DNA of 64,000 nt, taken from assembly GCA_002083475.1 (NCBI GenBank), contig LWDI01000062.1, positions 1 through 64,000 on the forward strand, given 5' to 3'. The notes under the pieces were generated by a model. It was not told the origin of the DNA and ran no database searches. It saw nothing but the letters and a program-made list of their open reading frames with translations. The DNA is from Proteobacteria bacterium SG_bin5 (GTDB lineage Bacteria > Pseudomonadota > Alphaproteobacteria > Sphingomonadales > Sphingomonadaceae). Below are positions 1-9,555 of this stretch, one piece after another. The position numbers were made by a program, and so were the translations under genes. Position 1 is the stretch's first letter. Every line of letters begins with the position of its first letter.

Positions 1-332
1 AGCGAGCGCGCCTCGATCTCGGGGCTCACCATTTTGTCGGCGAACCCGGCGATGATCTGGTGAAACAGCGCGCGCGCGGCAATCGCCGTGCTCGGCAAGG
101 CGCCGCTCGCCAGCGCGACTCCGGGGCCGAGCTCCTCGGCCATGCGCCGCGCGATGTGATCGGCGGCGGCGAGATACAGCCCCTCCTTGCCGCCATAATG
201 ATAAGTGATCGACGACATGGCGGTGCCGGCGGCGGCGGCGATGCTGCGCGTGCTCGCGCCATCGAGCCCCTTGGCGCCGAATTCCTCGACGGCGATGTCG
301 AGCAGCCGTTCATGGGTTTCGCGAGTCGCCAT
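1..332 (-). CDS. TetR/AcrR family regulator, CecR/CerR-like (3' end outside window)
   Basis: The reverse strand from an ATG at 332 reads MATRETHERLLDIAVEEFGA and then a complete TetR-type helix-turn-helix with the signature SITYHYGGKEGLYLAAADHI at about residues 41-60. The reading frame stays open to base 1, so the C-terminal ligand-binding domain is cut by the window edge. The HTH wording (TRSIAAAAG...ITYHYGGKE) resembles the CecR/CerR subgroup, which usually carries a CerR-type C-terminal domain, but that part is not visible. A perfect 12-bp palindrome lies 17 bp upstream and is a likely autoregulatory operator. The ligand and targets cannot be read from the sequence. Confidence 0.85.
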   Translation of the reverse strand, partial: MATRETHERLLDIAVEEFGAKGLDGASTRSIAAAAGTAMSSITYHYGGKEGLYLAAADHIARRMAEELGPGVALASGALPSTAIAARALFHQIIAGFADKMVSPEIEARS

Positions 333-345
333 GCGGGCGCTTTAG

Positions 346-362
346 TTCGTTCGATCGAACAA
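346..362. promoter_or_regulatory. Palindromic operator candidate upstream of the TetR gene
   Basis: The 12-mer gttcgatcgaac at 349-360 is a perfect palindrome, and the surrounding 17 bases are nearly symmetric. It sits just upstream of the TetR start at 332, where a TetR repressor normally binds its own promoter. Binding is inferred. Confidence 0.5.
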
Positions 363-424
363 GGAAAGGGGCTGACGTTGATGGGGCTCAAATATGCTAC
401 TTCGCCGGGGAAGGGGGACGTCGG

Positions 425-562
425 CTAGGGATCTGTCCTACTTCATTCGAACCCGCTCGCCCCGAGCGCAGTCGAGGGGCGTGATGACGGGCGCCGCGCC
501 TCTAACACGCCCCTCGACGTTGCTCGGGGCGAGCGGCTCTTCCATTCGAGGACAAACCCTAG
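425..562. repeat. Family E intergenic repeat with inverted ends
   Basis: The element has outer inverted ends (ctaggg at 425-430, ccctag at 557-562), each followed inward by a tgtcct-like block. Inside are two opposed copies of a cgctcgccccgagc / gtcgaggggcg module that can form a long hairpin. Related copies lie at 19592-19668 and 47174-47390. It occupies most of the gap between the TetR gene and the downstream monooxygenase. Confidence 0.7.
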
Positions 563-578
563 CTACGCAGCGCCGCCT

Positions 579-2060
579 TCACGCCGGCACCCGCTCCCCG
601 CCCCGCACCGCCTCGACCCGGGGCGCGGGGTTCGAGAATTCCATCTCGTCGTCCACCGAGCCGAAGCGGAGCGCCATCAAATCCTTGGCGTAATTCTGAT
701 GCACCCGCCACGGCGCGCGGTTGCCGCGCTTGGGGAAACGCTCGACCGCGCGGGTCACATAGCCCGAGGTGAAATCGAGGAAGGGCTGCGCCTCGACGTC
801 ATGCGCGATGCGCGGCGTGGCCTGGCGCAAGCCGCGCTTCTTCAGCGTGTTGAGCAGCCGGCAGACATAGCCGCAGGTCAAATCCGCCTTCAGCGTCCAA
901 CTCGCATTGGTATAGCCGAAGGACGACGCCAAATTGGGCACGTCGCTATACATCATGCCCTTGTAGCTAAAACAATCGGCCAAGTTCACCGCGCGGCCAT
1001 CGACGCTGAACGCGACGTCGCTCAACAATTGCAGCTCGAGCCCGGTCGCCGCGACGACGATGTCGGCATCGAGCCGCGCGCCCGATTGCAGCACGATTCC
1101 CTGTTCGTCGAAGCGCTCGATCTTGTCGGTCACCACTTCCGCGCGGCCCGCCTTGATCGCGGCGAACATATCGGCATCGGGCACCAGGCAGACGCGCTGG
1201 TCCCACACATTGTAGCGCGGGGTGAAATGCGCCGCGATCATGTCACCGGGCAGATGCTCGGCGAGCATCGTCAGCACGCGCTCCTTGGCCTTTTCGGGGT
1301 GCTTGCGCGCGGCGTTGAAGAAATAGAGGCCGAACAGCACGTTCTTCCAGCGGGTGAGGCCATAGGCGACGCGCGCGGGCAGCAGCGCGCGCAACCGGTT
1401 GGCGACCGCGTCCTCGCTGGGGCGCGAGACGACATAAGTCGGCGAGCGCTGGAGCATGGTGACGCGCGCGGCTTGCTTGGCGAGTTCGGGGACGAGCGTC
1501 ACCGCCGTCGCGCCCGAGCCGATCACGACGATGCGCTTGCCCGAATAGTCCAAATCCTCGGGCCAAAATTGAGGGTGAATCAGCTGCCCCGCGAAGTCGG
1601 CCGCCCCGGGGAAATCGGGCATATGCCCCTTGGCATAATTGTAATAGCCCGAACACATGAAGAGGAAATTGCAGCTATAGTCGATCTCGCGGCCATCATG
1701 GCGCGCGGTCACCACCCAGCGCGCGGCGGTGCTTTCCCAGCGCGCGGCGATCACGTGATGATCGAAGCGGATCTGGCGATCGATGCCATAACGCGTCGCG
1801 ACGCCCTCGACATAGGCCTTGATCGAGGGACCGTCGGCGATCGCCTTGGGGTTGGTCCAGGGCTCGAAGCTGTAGCCGAGCGTATACATGTCCGAATCGG
1901 AGCGGATGCCGGGATAGCGGAACAAATCCCAGGTCCCGCCGATCGCCTTGCGCCCCTCCAGGATCAGATAGCTGCGATCGGGGCATTTATGCTGGAGATG
2001 CCAGCCGGCGCCGATACCCGAAAGTCCGGCCCCCACCACGATGACGTCGACATGCTCCAT
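579..2060 (-). CDS. Flavin-containing monooxygenase, Baeyer-Villiger type
   Basis: A 493-residue protein with two dinucleotide-binding loops, GAGLSG at residues 10-15 (FAD) and GSGATA at 181-186 (NADPH). Between them the segment FAGQLIHPQFWP at 156-167 fits the Baeyer-Villiger fingerprint FxGxxxHxxxW[P/D]. Such enzymes insert oxygen next to a ketone, giving esters or lactones, and are cytosolic. The chosen ATG at 2060 has a GAGGAGAG ribosome-binding site; the frame extends further upstream, but those residues lie in repeat DNA and look uncoded. It stands alone between repeats, so the substrate is unknown. The lipid and cyclic-acid catabolic genes further along the window would fit a ketone substrate, but this is only inference. 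Confidence 0.88.
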   Translation of the reverse strand: MEHVDVIVVGAGLSGIGAGWHLQHKCPDRSYLILEGRKAIGGTWDLFRYPGIRSDSDMYTLGYSFEPWTNPKAIADGPSIKAYVEGVATRYGIDRQIRFDHHVIAARWESTAARWVVTARHDGREIDYSCNFLFMCSGYYNYAKGHMPDFPGAADFAGQLIHPQFWPEDLDYSGKRIVVIGSGATAVTLVPELAKQAARVTMLQRSPTYVVSRPSEDAVANRLRALLPARVAYGLTRWKNVLFGLYFFNAARKHPEKAKERVLTMLAEHLPGDMIAAHFTPRYNVWDQRVCLVPDADMFAAIKAGRAEVVTDKIERFDEQGIVLQSGARLDADIVVAATGLELQLLSDVAFSVDGRAVNLADCFSYKGMMYSDVPNLASSFGYTNASWTLKADLTCGYVCRLLNTLKKRGLRQATPRIAHDVEAQPFLDFTSGYVTRAVERFPKRGNRAPWRVHQNYAKDLMALRFGSVDDEMEFSNPAPRVEAVRGGERVPA

Positions 2061-2151
2061 CCGCCGCTCTCCTCGGCCGTACCCAATATTCGATTTTGGC
2101 GCGGAGAGCAAAGGAAAGGGGGATTTGGCGATGGTTTCCCGCGCCGCCCCT

Positions 2152-2283
2152 CCCCCAACCCCCTCCCCTAAAGGGGAGGGGGCTATGGCGAGCACGACTG
2201 GCCCTCTCCCCTTTTGGCCGAACGAGCCATGAAAAGCACGATGAGCCCTCTCCCCTTTAGGGGAGAGGGTTGGGAGAGGGGCC
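2152..2283. repeat. Family C intergenic repeat, two opposed arms
   Basis: Two self-complementary arms of the type ccctcccctaaaggggaggg and ctctcccctttaggggagag face each other around a short unrelated spacer. The element fills the gap between the monooxygenase and malate synthase. Similar copies are at 11828-11931, 36112-36218, 41934-42098 and 44257-44361. Confidence 0.75.
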
Positions 2284-2297
2284 TCCGCTCAATCCCC

Positions 2298-4334
2298 CTA
2301 CCCCCGCGCCTTCGCCAGCGCGCGGTAGCGGTGCAGCAGCGGCTCGGTATAGCCATTGGGCTGCGCCGCGCCCTCGAACACCAGCGCGCGGGCGGCCTGA
2401 TAGGCGAGGCTCTGCGGATCGCCCGCCATCGGCCGATAGAGCGGATCACCGGCATTCTGCGCGTCGACCTTCGCCGCCATGCGCGCGAAGGCGGCGTCAA
2501 CCTGATCGGCCGTGCAAACCCCATGCTTCAGCCAATTGGCGATATGCTGCGACGAGATGCGCAAAGTCGCGCGGTCTTCCATCAGCCCGATATCGTTGAT
2601 GTCGGGCACTTTGGAACAGCCGATGCCCTGGTCGATCCAGCGCACGACATAGCCCAAAATGCCTTGCGCGTTGTTGTCGAGCTCGCGCGCGACTTCTTCG
2701 GGCGTCCAGTTGCGCCCAACGGCGAACGGCACCGTCAGCAGTTCGGCGAGCGGCGGCACCGGCTCGCCCGCGATGTCCCGCTGGCGCGCGAACACGTCGA
2801 CCTGGTGGTAATGGAGCGCATGGAGCGTCGCCGCGGTGGGGGACGGCACCCAGGCGGTGTTCGCGCCGCTCAGCGGGTGGCCGATCTTCTGCGCCATCAT
2901 ATCGCCCATCCGATCGGGCGCCGCCCACATGCCCTTGCCGATCTGCGCGCGGCCCGAAAGCCCGCAGGCGAGCCCGATGCGGACGTTGCGATCCTCATAA
3001 GCCTTGATCCAGGCGCTGGCTTTCATCTCGGCCTTGGGGATCACCGCCCCGCCCGCCATCGCACTATGGATCTCGTCGCCGGTGCGATCGAGGAAGCCGG
3101 TGTTGATGAAGACGATCCGGCCCTTCACCGCCGCGATGCACGCGGCGAGATTGGCCGAGGTGCGCCGTTCCTCGTCCATCACCCCGACTTTCACCGTGTG
3201 GCGCGCCAGGCCGAGCAGGTCTTCCACCGCGTCGAACAGCGCGTTGGTGAAGCCGCACTCCTCGGGCCCGTGCATCTTGGGCTTGACGATATAGACGCTG
3301 CCCGCGCGGCTGTTGCGATAGCGGCCCAGCCCGCGCAGATCGTGGAGCGCGATGGTCGTGGTGACGATCGCGTCGAGAATGCCCTCGGGCGCCTCGCCCC
3401 CGCCGGGCAGCTTCACGGCGGGCGTCGTCATCAAATGGCCGACGTTGCGGACGAACAGCAGCGACCGGCCCGGAAGGGTGAAGGCACCGCCATCGGGCGA
3501 CACATAGTCACGATCGGGGTTGAGCCGGCGAGTGAGCGGCTTGCCGCCCTTGTCGAACGTCTCTTCCAGATCGCCGCGCATCAGCCCCAGCCAATTGGCG
3601 TACGCCGCGACCTTGTCCTCGGCATCGACCGCGGCGACCGAATCCTCGAGATCGACGATCGTGGTGAGCGCCGATTCGAGGATCACGTCGGACACGCCAT
3701 CGGGATCGCGCGCGCCGATCGCGTTCGGCTCGAAGCGCAGTTCGATGTGCAGGCCATTGTGCCGGAACAGCTTGGCGCCCTCGGCCGCGCCCACCAGATG
3801 CGCGCCGTCGCGCCAGCCGGGGATGGTTTCGTCGAGAAAGGCCTTGGCGCGCGCGATCACCGCGTCGCCGCGCGCTTCGTCATAGCCGGCGGGGCGCGCC
3901 GGCGGCGCATCGAGCGCGTCGGTGCCGTAAAGCGCGTCATACAAGCTCCCCCAGCGCGCGTTCGCGGCGTTGAGCACGAAGCGCGCGTTGAGGCTGGGGA
4001 CGACGAGCTGCGGCCCCGCCATTGTCGCGATCTCGGGATCGACATTGGTCGTCTCGATCGTGAAGGGCGCGGGTTCGGGCGCGAGATAGCCGATTTCGCG
4101 CAGAAAGGCCTCGTCGACCGCCTCCCCCGCCGCATAGCGCGCATCGATCGCGGCTTGCAGCGCGTCGCGCTTGGCGAGCAGCGCGGCATTTTCGGGGGCG
4201 AAGCGCGCGAAGATGTCGGCCACACCCGCCCACCAGCGCTCGGGCGCGATGCCCAGCGGCGGCAGCACTTGCGCCTCGATGAAGTCGGCAAGCTCGGCGG
4301 CGACGCTCAGGCCAGCGCGGTCGGTGAAGCTCAT
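2298..4334 (-). CDS. glcB: Malate synthase G
   Basis: A 678-residue protein whose whole length reads as malate synthase G: it condenses glyoxylate with acetyl-CoA to malate, the second step of the glyoxylate shunt, in the cytosol. Recognisable segments are the block [11 protein letters not shown] near residue 353, GTHx-free G-isoform wording such as [20 protein letters not shown], and the C-terminal region ending in [13 protein letters not shown]. The length is somewhat below the roughly 720 residues usual for the G form. The ATG at 4334 follows a good GGAGG-like site. It stands alone, flanked by palindromic repeats on both sides. Isocitrate lyase is not in this window. Confidence 0.95.
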   Translation of the reverse strand: MSFTDRAGLSVAAELADFIEAQVLPPLGIAPERWWAGVADIFARFAPENAALLAKRDALQAAIDARYAAGEAVDEAFLREIGYLAPEPAPFTIETTNVDPEIATMAGPQLVVPSLNARFVLNAANARWGSLYDALYGTDALDAPPARPAGYDEARGDAVIARAKAFLDETIPGWRDGAHLVGAAEGAKLFRHNGLHIELRFEPNAIGARDPDGVSDVILESALTTIVDLEDSVAAVDAEDKVAAYANWLGLMRGDLEETFDKGGKPLTRRLNPDRDYVSPDGGAFTLPGRSLLFVRNVGHLMTTPAVKLPGGGEAPEGILDAIVTTTIALHDLRGLGRYRNSRAGSVYIVKPKMHGPEECGFTNALFDAVEDLLGLARHTVKVGVMDEERRTSANLAACIAAVKGRIVFINTGFLDRTGDEIHSAMAGGAVIPKAEMKASAWIKAYEDRNVRIGLACGLSGRAQIGKGMWAAPDRMGDMMAQKIGHPLSGANTAWVPSPTAATLHALHYHQVDVFARQRDIAGEPVPPLAELLTVPFAVGRNWTPEEVARELDNNAQGILGYVVRWIDQGIGCSKVPDINDIGLMEDRATLRISSQHIANWLKHGVCTADQVDAAFARMAAKVDAQNAGDPLYRPMAGDPQSLAYQAARALVFEGAAQPNGYTEPLLHRYRALAKARG

Positions 4335-4355
4335 GGTTCCTCCCTCTCATATCGT

Positions 4356-4491
4356 AAGCTCCTCCCCTGAAAGGGGAGGTGGCAGCGCGCAGCGCTGACG
4401 GAGGGGTGACCCGCCCAGCTAAGGGCGATACCCCTCCACCATGCTCCGCATGGTCCCCCTCCCCTTGCAGGGGAGGAGCTTGCAGCCCTGG
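4356..4491. repeat. Family A intergenic repeat
   Basis: A large imperfect palindrome starting aagctcctcccc and ending ggggaggagctt, with two opposed arms containing a ggaggggt...acccctcc pair and local hairpins such as catgctccgcatg. Family A copies also occur at 19445-19574, 34760-34887, 37357-37494 and 38435-38628. The copy fills the gap between malate synthase and the MarR gene. Confidence 0.75.
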
Positions 4492-4530
4492 GGAGGCCGC
4501 CTCGTGCTTAGCCGCCGGGGGCCGCGCCCA

Positions 4531-4977
4531 TCAACCCCGTTCGGGCTCGATCGCGGCCGCGGCGGCCTCGATCCGGGCGAGCATGTCGGCGAAGCGGGCG
4601 AGCTCCTGGGCGTCGAAGCCGGCGAAGATGCGCGCCTCGAGCTCCAATGCCTTGGGCGCCACGCTTTCGTACAGCGCGCGCCCGGCGGGCGTCAACGACA
4701 AGCGGTGCGCGCGCTGGTCGCCGGGATGCGCCGCGCGCGCGACCAGGCCGCGCTCGACCAAGGCGATCGCCGCGCGGCTCACCGTCACCTTGTCCATCTG
4801 GGTGCGGCTCCCCAGCGCCTGCTGAGTGAGCCCCGCGCTCTCGGCGATCACCGCGATCAGCCGCCACTGCGGGATGCTGAGCCCGAACAGCGCCTGATAA
4901 GCGGTCGCCACCGCCGCCGAGACGCGGTTCGAGGCGACCGACAGGCGATAGGGGAGAAAGGCATCAAGCTTCAGCAT
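4531..4977 (-). CDS. MarR family transcriptional regulator
   Basis: A 148-residue protein with a winged-helix domain: recognition region LTQQALGSRTQMDKVTVSRA and wing RAAHPGDQRAHRLSLTPAGR, both typical of MarR. The chosen start is the ATG at 4977 (MLKLDAFLPYRLS), because the in-frame residues upstream belong to the overlapping membrane-protein gene. It begins inside the 3' end of the DUF1275 gene, with a 14-base overlap, so the two are co-transcribed and probably translationally coupled. Regulated genes and ligand are unknown. Confidence 0.9.
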   Translation of the reverse strand: MLKLDAFLPYRLSVASNRVSAAVATAYQALFGLSIPQWRLIAVIAESAGLTQQALGSRTQMDKVTVSRAAIALVERGLVARAAHPGDQRAHRLSLTPAGRALYESVAPKALELEARIFAGFDAQELARFADMLARIEAAAAAIEPERG

Positions 4978-5605
4978 GGGGCGCAAGGAGTTTGAACGCG
5001 AGCAGCGCGAGCGTCCAGAGCGCCGCCAACCACAGCGCGTCGCTGCCGAGCAACCCATGCGCCAACGTTCCCAGCGCGGCGCCGCCCAGCAAACCGAGCC
5101 AGAGCAGCAGCTGCGGCAGCCATCCCCAACGCGCGCCGCCGCTCAGCGCCGCCGCGATCGCCTGACCGATCTTGACCAGCCGCCCGGTCATATAGGTGAG
5201 CCCCAGCCGCACCTCGCCCGATTCCTCGAAGAAGATGTTTTCGGCGCCCATCGCGAGCGCGACCACGGCCACCGCCGCCCCCGGCGCGCCGAGATCAGCC
5301 AACAAGGCCGCCAGCGCGAGCAGAGCGGCGGTGAGCGCCAGGATCGCGCGGCGCTTGCCCCGCCCGGCCGCGCGCCCGATCAGCGCGCCGAGCACGACCC
5401 CGCCGACGAACGACGCGATCAGCACCGCCGCCAGCGCCGCCATCCGCTCGCCGGTCGCCAGCGCCACGCCGAGGCGGGTGGAGTTGCCGCTCATGAACGA
5501 CACGAAGAAGCCGCCGGTCAGCATGAAGCCGATCGCATCGACGAAGCCGGCGAGCAACGATAGCGCGACGGCGAGCACGCGGTCGCGACGGGACAAAGCG
5601 ATCAC
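4964..5605 (-). CDS. YoaK/DUF1275 family membrane protein
   Basis: A 213-residue protein with about six hydrophobic helices. The family pattern is visible: FVDAIGFMLTGGFFVSFMSG near the N-terminus, then GNSTRLG and TYMTGRLVKIGQ. DUF1275 (YoaK) proteins are inner-membrane proteins of unknown function. The GTG at 5605 is preceded by a perfect AAGGAGG ribosome-binding site. The gene is upstream of and overlaps the MarR regulator, so that regulator may act on this transport-like protein. Confidence 0.88.
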   Translation of the reverse strand: MIALSRRDRVLAVALSLLAGFVDAIGFMLTGGFFVSFMSGNSTRLGVALATGERMAALAAVLIASFVGGVVLGALIGRAAGRGKRRAILALTAALLALAALLADLGAPGAAVAVVALAMGAENIFFEESGEVRLGLTYMTGRLVKIGQAIAAALSGGARWGWLPQLLLWLGLLGGAALGTLAHGLLGSDALWLAALWTLALLAFKLLAPHAEA

Positions 5606-5665
5606 GCGGCGGCCTCCTTGCGCACGCGCCCGGATTAGCCGCCAAGCGCCAAGCCGGTCCAGCCG

Positions 5666-6700
5666 CTATCGCGCGCCGAACAGCCCGCCCGCGAAGCTGA
5701 ACGCAGGCGCCGCGCCGTTCGCCGCGACCGCGCCGCCAAAGGCCGCGCCAATCTCGATCGCGGCGGGGCCATAAAAGCGCCCGCTGACCGCGCCGGACTG
5801 GGCGCCGCCGAGCGGCACGTTGAAATTGCCGTTCGCGGGATCGATCGCGCCGCTCGCGGTGAAATCGCCCAAAGTCACGATCGGTCCGCCGTCGCTGGGC
5901 GTGCCGATCAGCCGCAGCGTGATCGTCACGCGCCGCGCCGCCCAATCGGCGGCGACCGTGATGACGCTGCGCTCGAGCGTATAGGCGCGGTTGACGCCCC
6001 CCTCGACGCGCTGCGCGGTGCCGAGCAGCGCGAGCCGGGCATAGCTGCCGGTCCCGCTCGTCGGCAGATCGGCGGCAAGCGTCGAGATGCCGATGACGCA
6101 GCTATAGCGCCGCTCCACGCCCGCGGCGAAGGCGGTGACCGAGGCGAGCCGGGCATAGTCGGCGCCCGTGCCCCCCGGCGTCGGGCGGGTGACGGTGAAG
6201 CGGATCGTATCGCCGTTCACGACCAGCCGGTGCCCGACTTCGACCGAGGGATCGGAGAGATCGACGGTGCGGCCGTCGAAGCTCAGCGATTGGCCATCGC
6301 CCGTCACCGCCCAGACCTGGGGCGTGATGACATAGCGGAAGCCCAGCCCCTGGCCGACGCTCGTCACCGGCAAGGAGGCGGGCGGCGTGCCGCGCTGCTC
6401 GAACCCCGCGCACGCGCTGGGGAAGGCAACGCCCGCGCCCAGGCGCAAGATATAGATATCGCTGAATGGCATATAGCTGGTGGTGCCCGATGGCGGCGGC
6501 GTGGGCGTCGGGGTGGGCGTCGGTGTCGGCGTGGGGGTCGGCGTCGGCGCGGGGGTCGGGGCGGGCGTCGGCGGCGGTGTCGGGGTGGGACTCGGCGCCG
6601 GCGTCGGCGTGGGCGCCACCGCGACCGGGGCGGCGGTCTGCGTCGGCGAGCAGCCCATGACGAGCATCAACGGAATCAGCGGTCGCGCGATTGGCTTCAT
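5666..6700 (-). CDS. Lipoprotein with Pro-Thr repeat linker and TbpB-like C-terminal domain
   Basis: The 344-residue product starts with a short signal peptide ending in a probable lipobox VMGC (Cys17). A long PT/PTP tandem linker follows (about residues 28-65; DNA at about 6490-6640). The globular remainder ends in a small beta-barrel signature: SGAIDPANGNFNVPL, then SGAVSGRFYGPAAIEIGAAF. The GRFYGPxAxEIGGxF wording is typical of the TbpB/HpuA-like barrel seen in surface lipoproteins. The ATG at 6700 has a GGGGGACA site. Location is probably the outer membrane or cell surface; the ligand is unknown. It is divergent from hppD. No Slam-type exporter or receptor gene lies next to it. Confidence 0.75.
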   Translation of the reverse strand: MKPIARPLIPLMLVMGCSPTQTAAPVAVAPTPTPAPSPTPTPPPTPAPTPAPTPTPTPTPTPTPTPTPPPSGTTSYMPFSDIYILRLGAGVAFPSACAGFEQRGTPPASLPVTSVGQGLGFRYVITPQVWAVTGDGQSLSFDGRTVDLSDPSVEVGHRLVVNGDTIRFTVTRPTPGGTGADYARLASVTAFAAGVERRYSCVIGISTLAADLPTSGTGSYARLALLGTAQRVEGGVNRAYTLERSVITVAADWAARRVTITLRLIGTPSDGGPIVTLGDFTASGAIDPANGNFNVPLGGAQSGAVSGRFYGPAAIEIGAAFGGAVAANGAAPAFSFAGGLFGAR

Positions 6701-6847
6701 GGCGATGTCCCCCCGTGCCGATTGGGAATCGGCAACGAGGTTACCAAATCCCATTTTTGTTGCGCGGTGATGAAAGCGGGCTTTGGCGCTGGCGCGGTGG
6801 CGCGCGCGCGGCTATGGTTTCAAATGTTACTTTTTGGGAGTCGCGCG

Positions 6848-7894
6848 ATGACCAGCCATGAAAATCCGATGGGCCTGAACGGCTTCGCTTTCGTCGAATT
6901 CACCCATCCCCAGCCCGAGGCGATGGCGGATTTGTTCGTGAAGCTCGGCTTCACCCATGTCGGCACGCATCGCGAGCGCCCGATCCGCCATTATGCGCAA
7001 GGCGCGATGAACTATCTGCTCAATATGGAGGAGAGCGGCCCGGTGGCGGCGTTCCGCGCCGACCATGGCCCCTCGGCGAGCGCGATGGGCTTTTTCGTGG
7101 CCGACGCGCCCGCCGCGCACGCCCGCGCGATCGAGCGCGGCGCGACCCAGACCGAGGGCGTCTATGGCCTGCCCGCGATCGAAGGGATCGGCGGCGCGAC
7201 GCTCTATCTGGTGCAGGATGGCGGCGATTTCTTCGAAACCGCGTTCGAACCCGTGCCCGGCGCCAGCCGCGACGCCAATGCGACCGGGCTGCACACGCTC
7301 GATCACCTGACGCATAATCTGATGCGCGGGCGGATGGATTATTGGGCCGATTATTACGAGCGGCTCTTCAACTTCCGCCAAATCCGCTATTTCGACATCG
7401 AGGGCAAGGCGACGGGCCTGTTCAGCAAGGCGATGACCGCGCCCGACGACAAAATCCGCATCCCCTTGAACGAAAGCCAGGACGATCACTCGCAGATCGA
7501 GGAATTCATCAAGGATTATAAGGGCGAAGGCATCCAGCACCTCGCCATGGCGACCGACGACATCTTCGCGACGGTCGACCGCTTGCGCGCGAACGGAATC
7601 AAGTTCCAGGACACGATCGACACTTATTTCGATCTGATCGACAAGCGCCTGCCCGGCCACGGCCATGACGTGGAGGAAATGCGCAAGCGCAAAATCCTGA
7701 TCGACGGCGCGCCCGAGACGGGCGGCGGGCTGCTGCTGCAGATCTTCACCGAGAATATGGTCGGCCCGATCTTCTTCGAGATCATTCAGCGCAAAGGCAA
7801 TGACGGCTTCGGCGAGGGCAATTTCAAAGCGCTGTTCGAGTCGATCGAGCTCGATCAGATCCGGCGCGGGGTGATCCCGGCATCGGCCGCGTAA
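6848..7894 (+). CDS. hppD: 4-hydroxyphenylpyruvate dioxygenase
   Basis: A 348-residue enzyme converting 4-hydroxyphenylpyruvate to homogentisate in tyrosine breakdown, in the cytosol. The non-haem iron ligands can be placed: His153 in LDHLTHN, His231 in IQHLAM and Glu311 in FFEIIQR, with spacing as in known bacterial enzymes. The C-terminal block FGEGNFKALFESIE is also standard. The ATG at 6848 follows GGGAG. The longer in-frame extension upstream runs through the divergent lipoprotein gene and is not coding. It is followed after a repeat by hmgA, the next enzyme of the pathway. Confidence 0.97.
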   Translation: MTSHENPMGLNGFAFVEFTHPQPEAMADLFVKLGFTHVGTHRERPIRHYAQGAMNYLLNMEESGPVAAFRADHGPSASAMGFFVADAPAAHARAIERGATQTEGVYGLPAIEGIGGATLYLVQDGGDFFETAFEPVPGASRDANATGLHTLDHLTHNLMRGRMDYWADYYERLFNFRQIRYFDIEGKATGLFSKAMTAPDDKIRIPLNESQDDHSQIEEFIKDYKGEGIQHLAMATDDIFATVDRLRANGIKFQDTIDTYFDLIDKRLPGHGHDVEEMRKRKILIDGAPETGGGLLLQIFTENMVGPIFFEIIQRKGNDGFGEGNFKALFESIELDQIRRGVIPASAA

Positions 7895-7919
7895 GCCCGC
7901 CGACCGACCCAAAACGCAC

Positions 7920-7974
7920 GTCACCCCTGCGAAAGCAGGGATTGGCTAAAGACCCCTGCTTGCGCAGGGGTGAC
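7920..7974. repeat. Family D intergenic palindrome
   Basis: Two opposed arms, gtcacccctgcgaaagcagg and cctgcttgcgcaggggtgac, separated by about 12 bases, lie between hppD and hmgA. Each arm is itself a hairpin. If both genes are on one transcript, this structure lies in the intercistronic RNA and could affect stability or termination. Confidence 0.75.
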
Positions 7975-8017
7975 GGCAAAAGGAGCAAGGGGTGATGGCA
8001 CGGCAAGAGGTTCACCC

Positions 8018-9301
8018 ATGACCCATTATATGACCGGCTTCGGCAATTATTTCGAAACGGAGGCCGTCCCCGGCGCGCTCCCCATCGGGCGCAATTCGCC
8101 GCAAAAGCCGCCCTTCGGTCTTTATGCCGAGCAGCTCTCGGGCAGCGCCTTCACCGCGCCGCGCCATGAGAATCGCCGCTCCTGGCTCTACCGGCTGCGC
8201 CCCTCGGCCGCCCACCCCGCTTTCACCCGCTATGAGAGCGCGCCGCTGTTCGCGCCGGGCGTCGCGCCGGGGCCGCACGCGCCCAACCGGCTGCGCTGGG
8301 GGCCGCTCGACATCCTCCCCGAAGCCGATTGGCTCGATAGCCTGACGACGATGCTGGTCGCGGGCGAAGGCCCCGCGAGCCAGGCGGGCGTCGCGCTCCA
8401 CCTCTATCGCTGCGGGCAAGACATGACCCGGCGCGCCTTCGTCTCGGCCGATGGCGAATTGCTGATCCTGCCCGAACGGGGCCGGCTGACCTTGCTCACC
8501 GAATTCGGCCGGATCGATCTCGCGCCGGGCCAGGTCGCGCTCGTCCCGCGCGGCGTGCGCTTCCGGGTGACGCTGCCCGACGGCCAAGCGCGCGGCTATG
8601 TCGCCGAAAATCACGGGCAACCCTTCCGCTTACCCGAACTCGGGCCGATCGGCGCCAACGGCCTCGCCAATCCGCGCGATTTCGAAACGCCCGTCGCCTG
8701 GTATGAGGATGTCGAGGGCGACTTCGAGCTGGTGCAGAAATATCAGCGCGCGCTGTGGCGCACCGATCTCGGCCGCTCGCCGCTCGACGTCGTCGCCTGG
8801 CACGGCAATTTGGCGCCGTGCCGCTATGATCTGGCGCGGTTCAACACGATCGGCACGGTGAGCTTCGATCACCCCGACCCCTCGATCTTCACCGTGCTCA
8901 CCTCGCCCAGCGACGTACCCGGCACCGCCAATGCCGATTTCGTGATCTTCCCGCCGCGCTGGATGGTGGCGGAAGACACGTTCCGCCCGCCCTGGTTCCA
9001 CCGCAACGTGATGTCGGAGGCGATGGGGCTGATCCACGGCGCTTATGACGCCAAGCAAGGCGGCTTCGTGCCCGGCGCCTTGTCGCTCCACAACCAAATG
9101 GCGGGCCACGGCCCCGATGTCGCGAGTTGGCGCGGGGCGAGCGAGGCCGAGCTCGAGCCGCACAAGATCGAGAACACGCTCGCTTTCATGGTCGAGACGC
9201 GCTGGGTCTACCGCCCGACGGCGTTCGCGGTGGAGAGCGGCGCGCTCGACGAGGATTATGACGCGGTGTGGCAGGGGTTTCCCAAGGCGGTGCTGCCGTA
9301 G
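8018..9301 (+). CDS. hmgA: Homogentisate 1,2-dioxygenase
   Basis: A 427-residue ring-cleavage enzyme turning homogentisate into maleylacetoacetate. Iron ligands are His328 and Glu334 in [12 protein letters not shown] and His364 in NQMAGHGPD. Their spacing equals that in the human enzyme (335, 341, 371) with a constant offset of seven. The N-terminus [16 protein letters not shown] is the usual one, with AAGAGG upstream of the ATG at 8018. Genes for maleylacetoacetate isomerase and fumarylacetoacetase do not follow directly. Confidence 0.97.
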   Translation: MTHYMTGFGNYFETEAVPGALPIGRNSPQKPPFGLYAEQLSGSAFTAPRHENRRSWLYRLRPSAAHPAFTRYESAPLFAPGVAPGPHAPNRLRWGPLDILPEADWLDSLTTMLVAGEGPASQAGVALHLYRCGQDMTRRAFVSADGELLILPERGRLTLLTEFGRIDLAPGQVALVPRGVRFRVTLPDGQARGYVAENHGQPFRLPELGPIGANGLANPRDFETPVAWYEDVEGDFELVQKYQRALWRTDLGRSPLDVVAWHGNLAPCRYDLARFNTIGTVSFDHPDPSIFTVLTSPSDVPGTANADFVIFPPRWMVAEDTFRPPWFHRNVMSEAMGLIHGAYDAKQGGFVPGALSLHNQMAGHGPDVASWRGASEAELEPHKIENTLAFMVETRWVYRPTAFAVESGALDEDYDAVWQGFPKAVLP

Positions 9302-9369
9302 CGCCTGATGGTCGCGGCGGCGGTCGCACCGCACCTGCGGAACATACCCGGCGGCGAAATCTACTCCTC

Positions 9370-9443
9370 GTCACTCCCGCGAAGGCGGGAGTCCATTCGG
9401 GCTGACCGTGCCGATTATGGATTCCCGCTTGCGCGGGAATGAC
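9370..9443. repeat. Family D intergenic palindrome
   Basis: Opposed arms gtcactcccgcgaaggcggg and cccgcttgcgcgggaatgac surround a central cattcgggctgaccgtgcc segment. It sits about 70 bases after hmgA and before the GntA-like gene and could also act as a terminator hairpin. Confidence 0.75.
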
Positions 9444-9555
9444 GGCGTTGGAGGGAGCTGGCATACATTACGCTGACGACTCTCCCACGCCCATTTTGGA
9501 ACCCACCGCCGCCCCGCCTCGTTCCACCGGTAACCGAGGTTATCGACGAGGTTCT

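Noticed and set aside
394..693. A 99-codon frame after the TetR gene
   Set aside because: It is read through the family E palindrome and the 3' end of the monooxygenase; it is not protein-like.
2214..4370. A 718-codon plus-strand frame opposite malate synthase
   Set aside because: It is the antisense shadow of glcB, with no recognisable domain and no ribosome-binding site.
6480..6770. A Gly-Val repeat frame on the plus strand and possible CRISPR-like periodicity
   Set aside because: The periodicity is the DNA of the Pro-Thr linker of the minus-strand lipoprotein; there are no spacers, so it is no CRISPR array.
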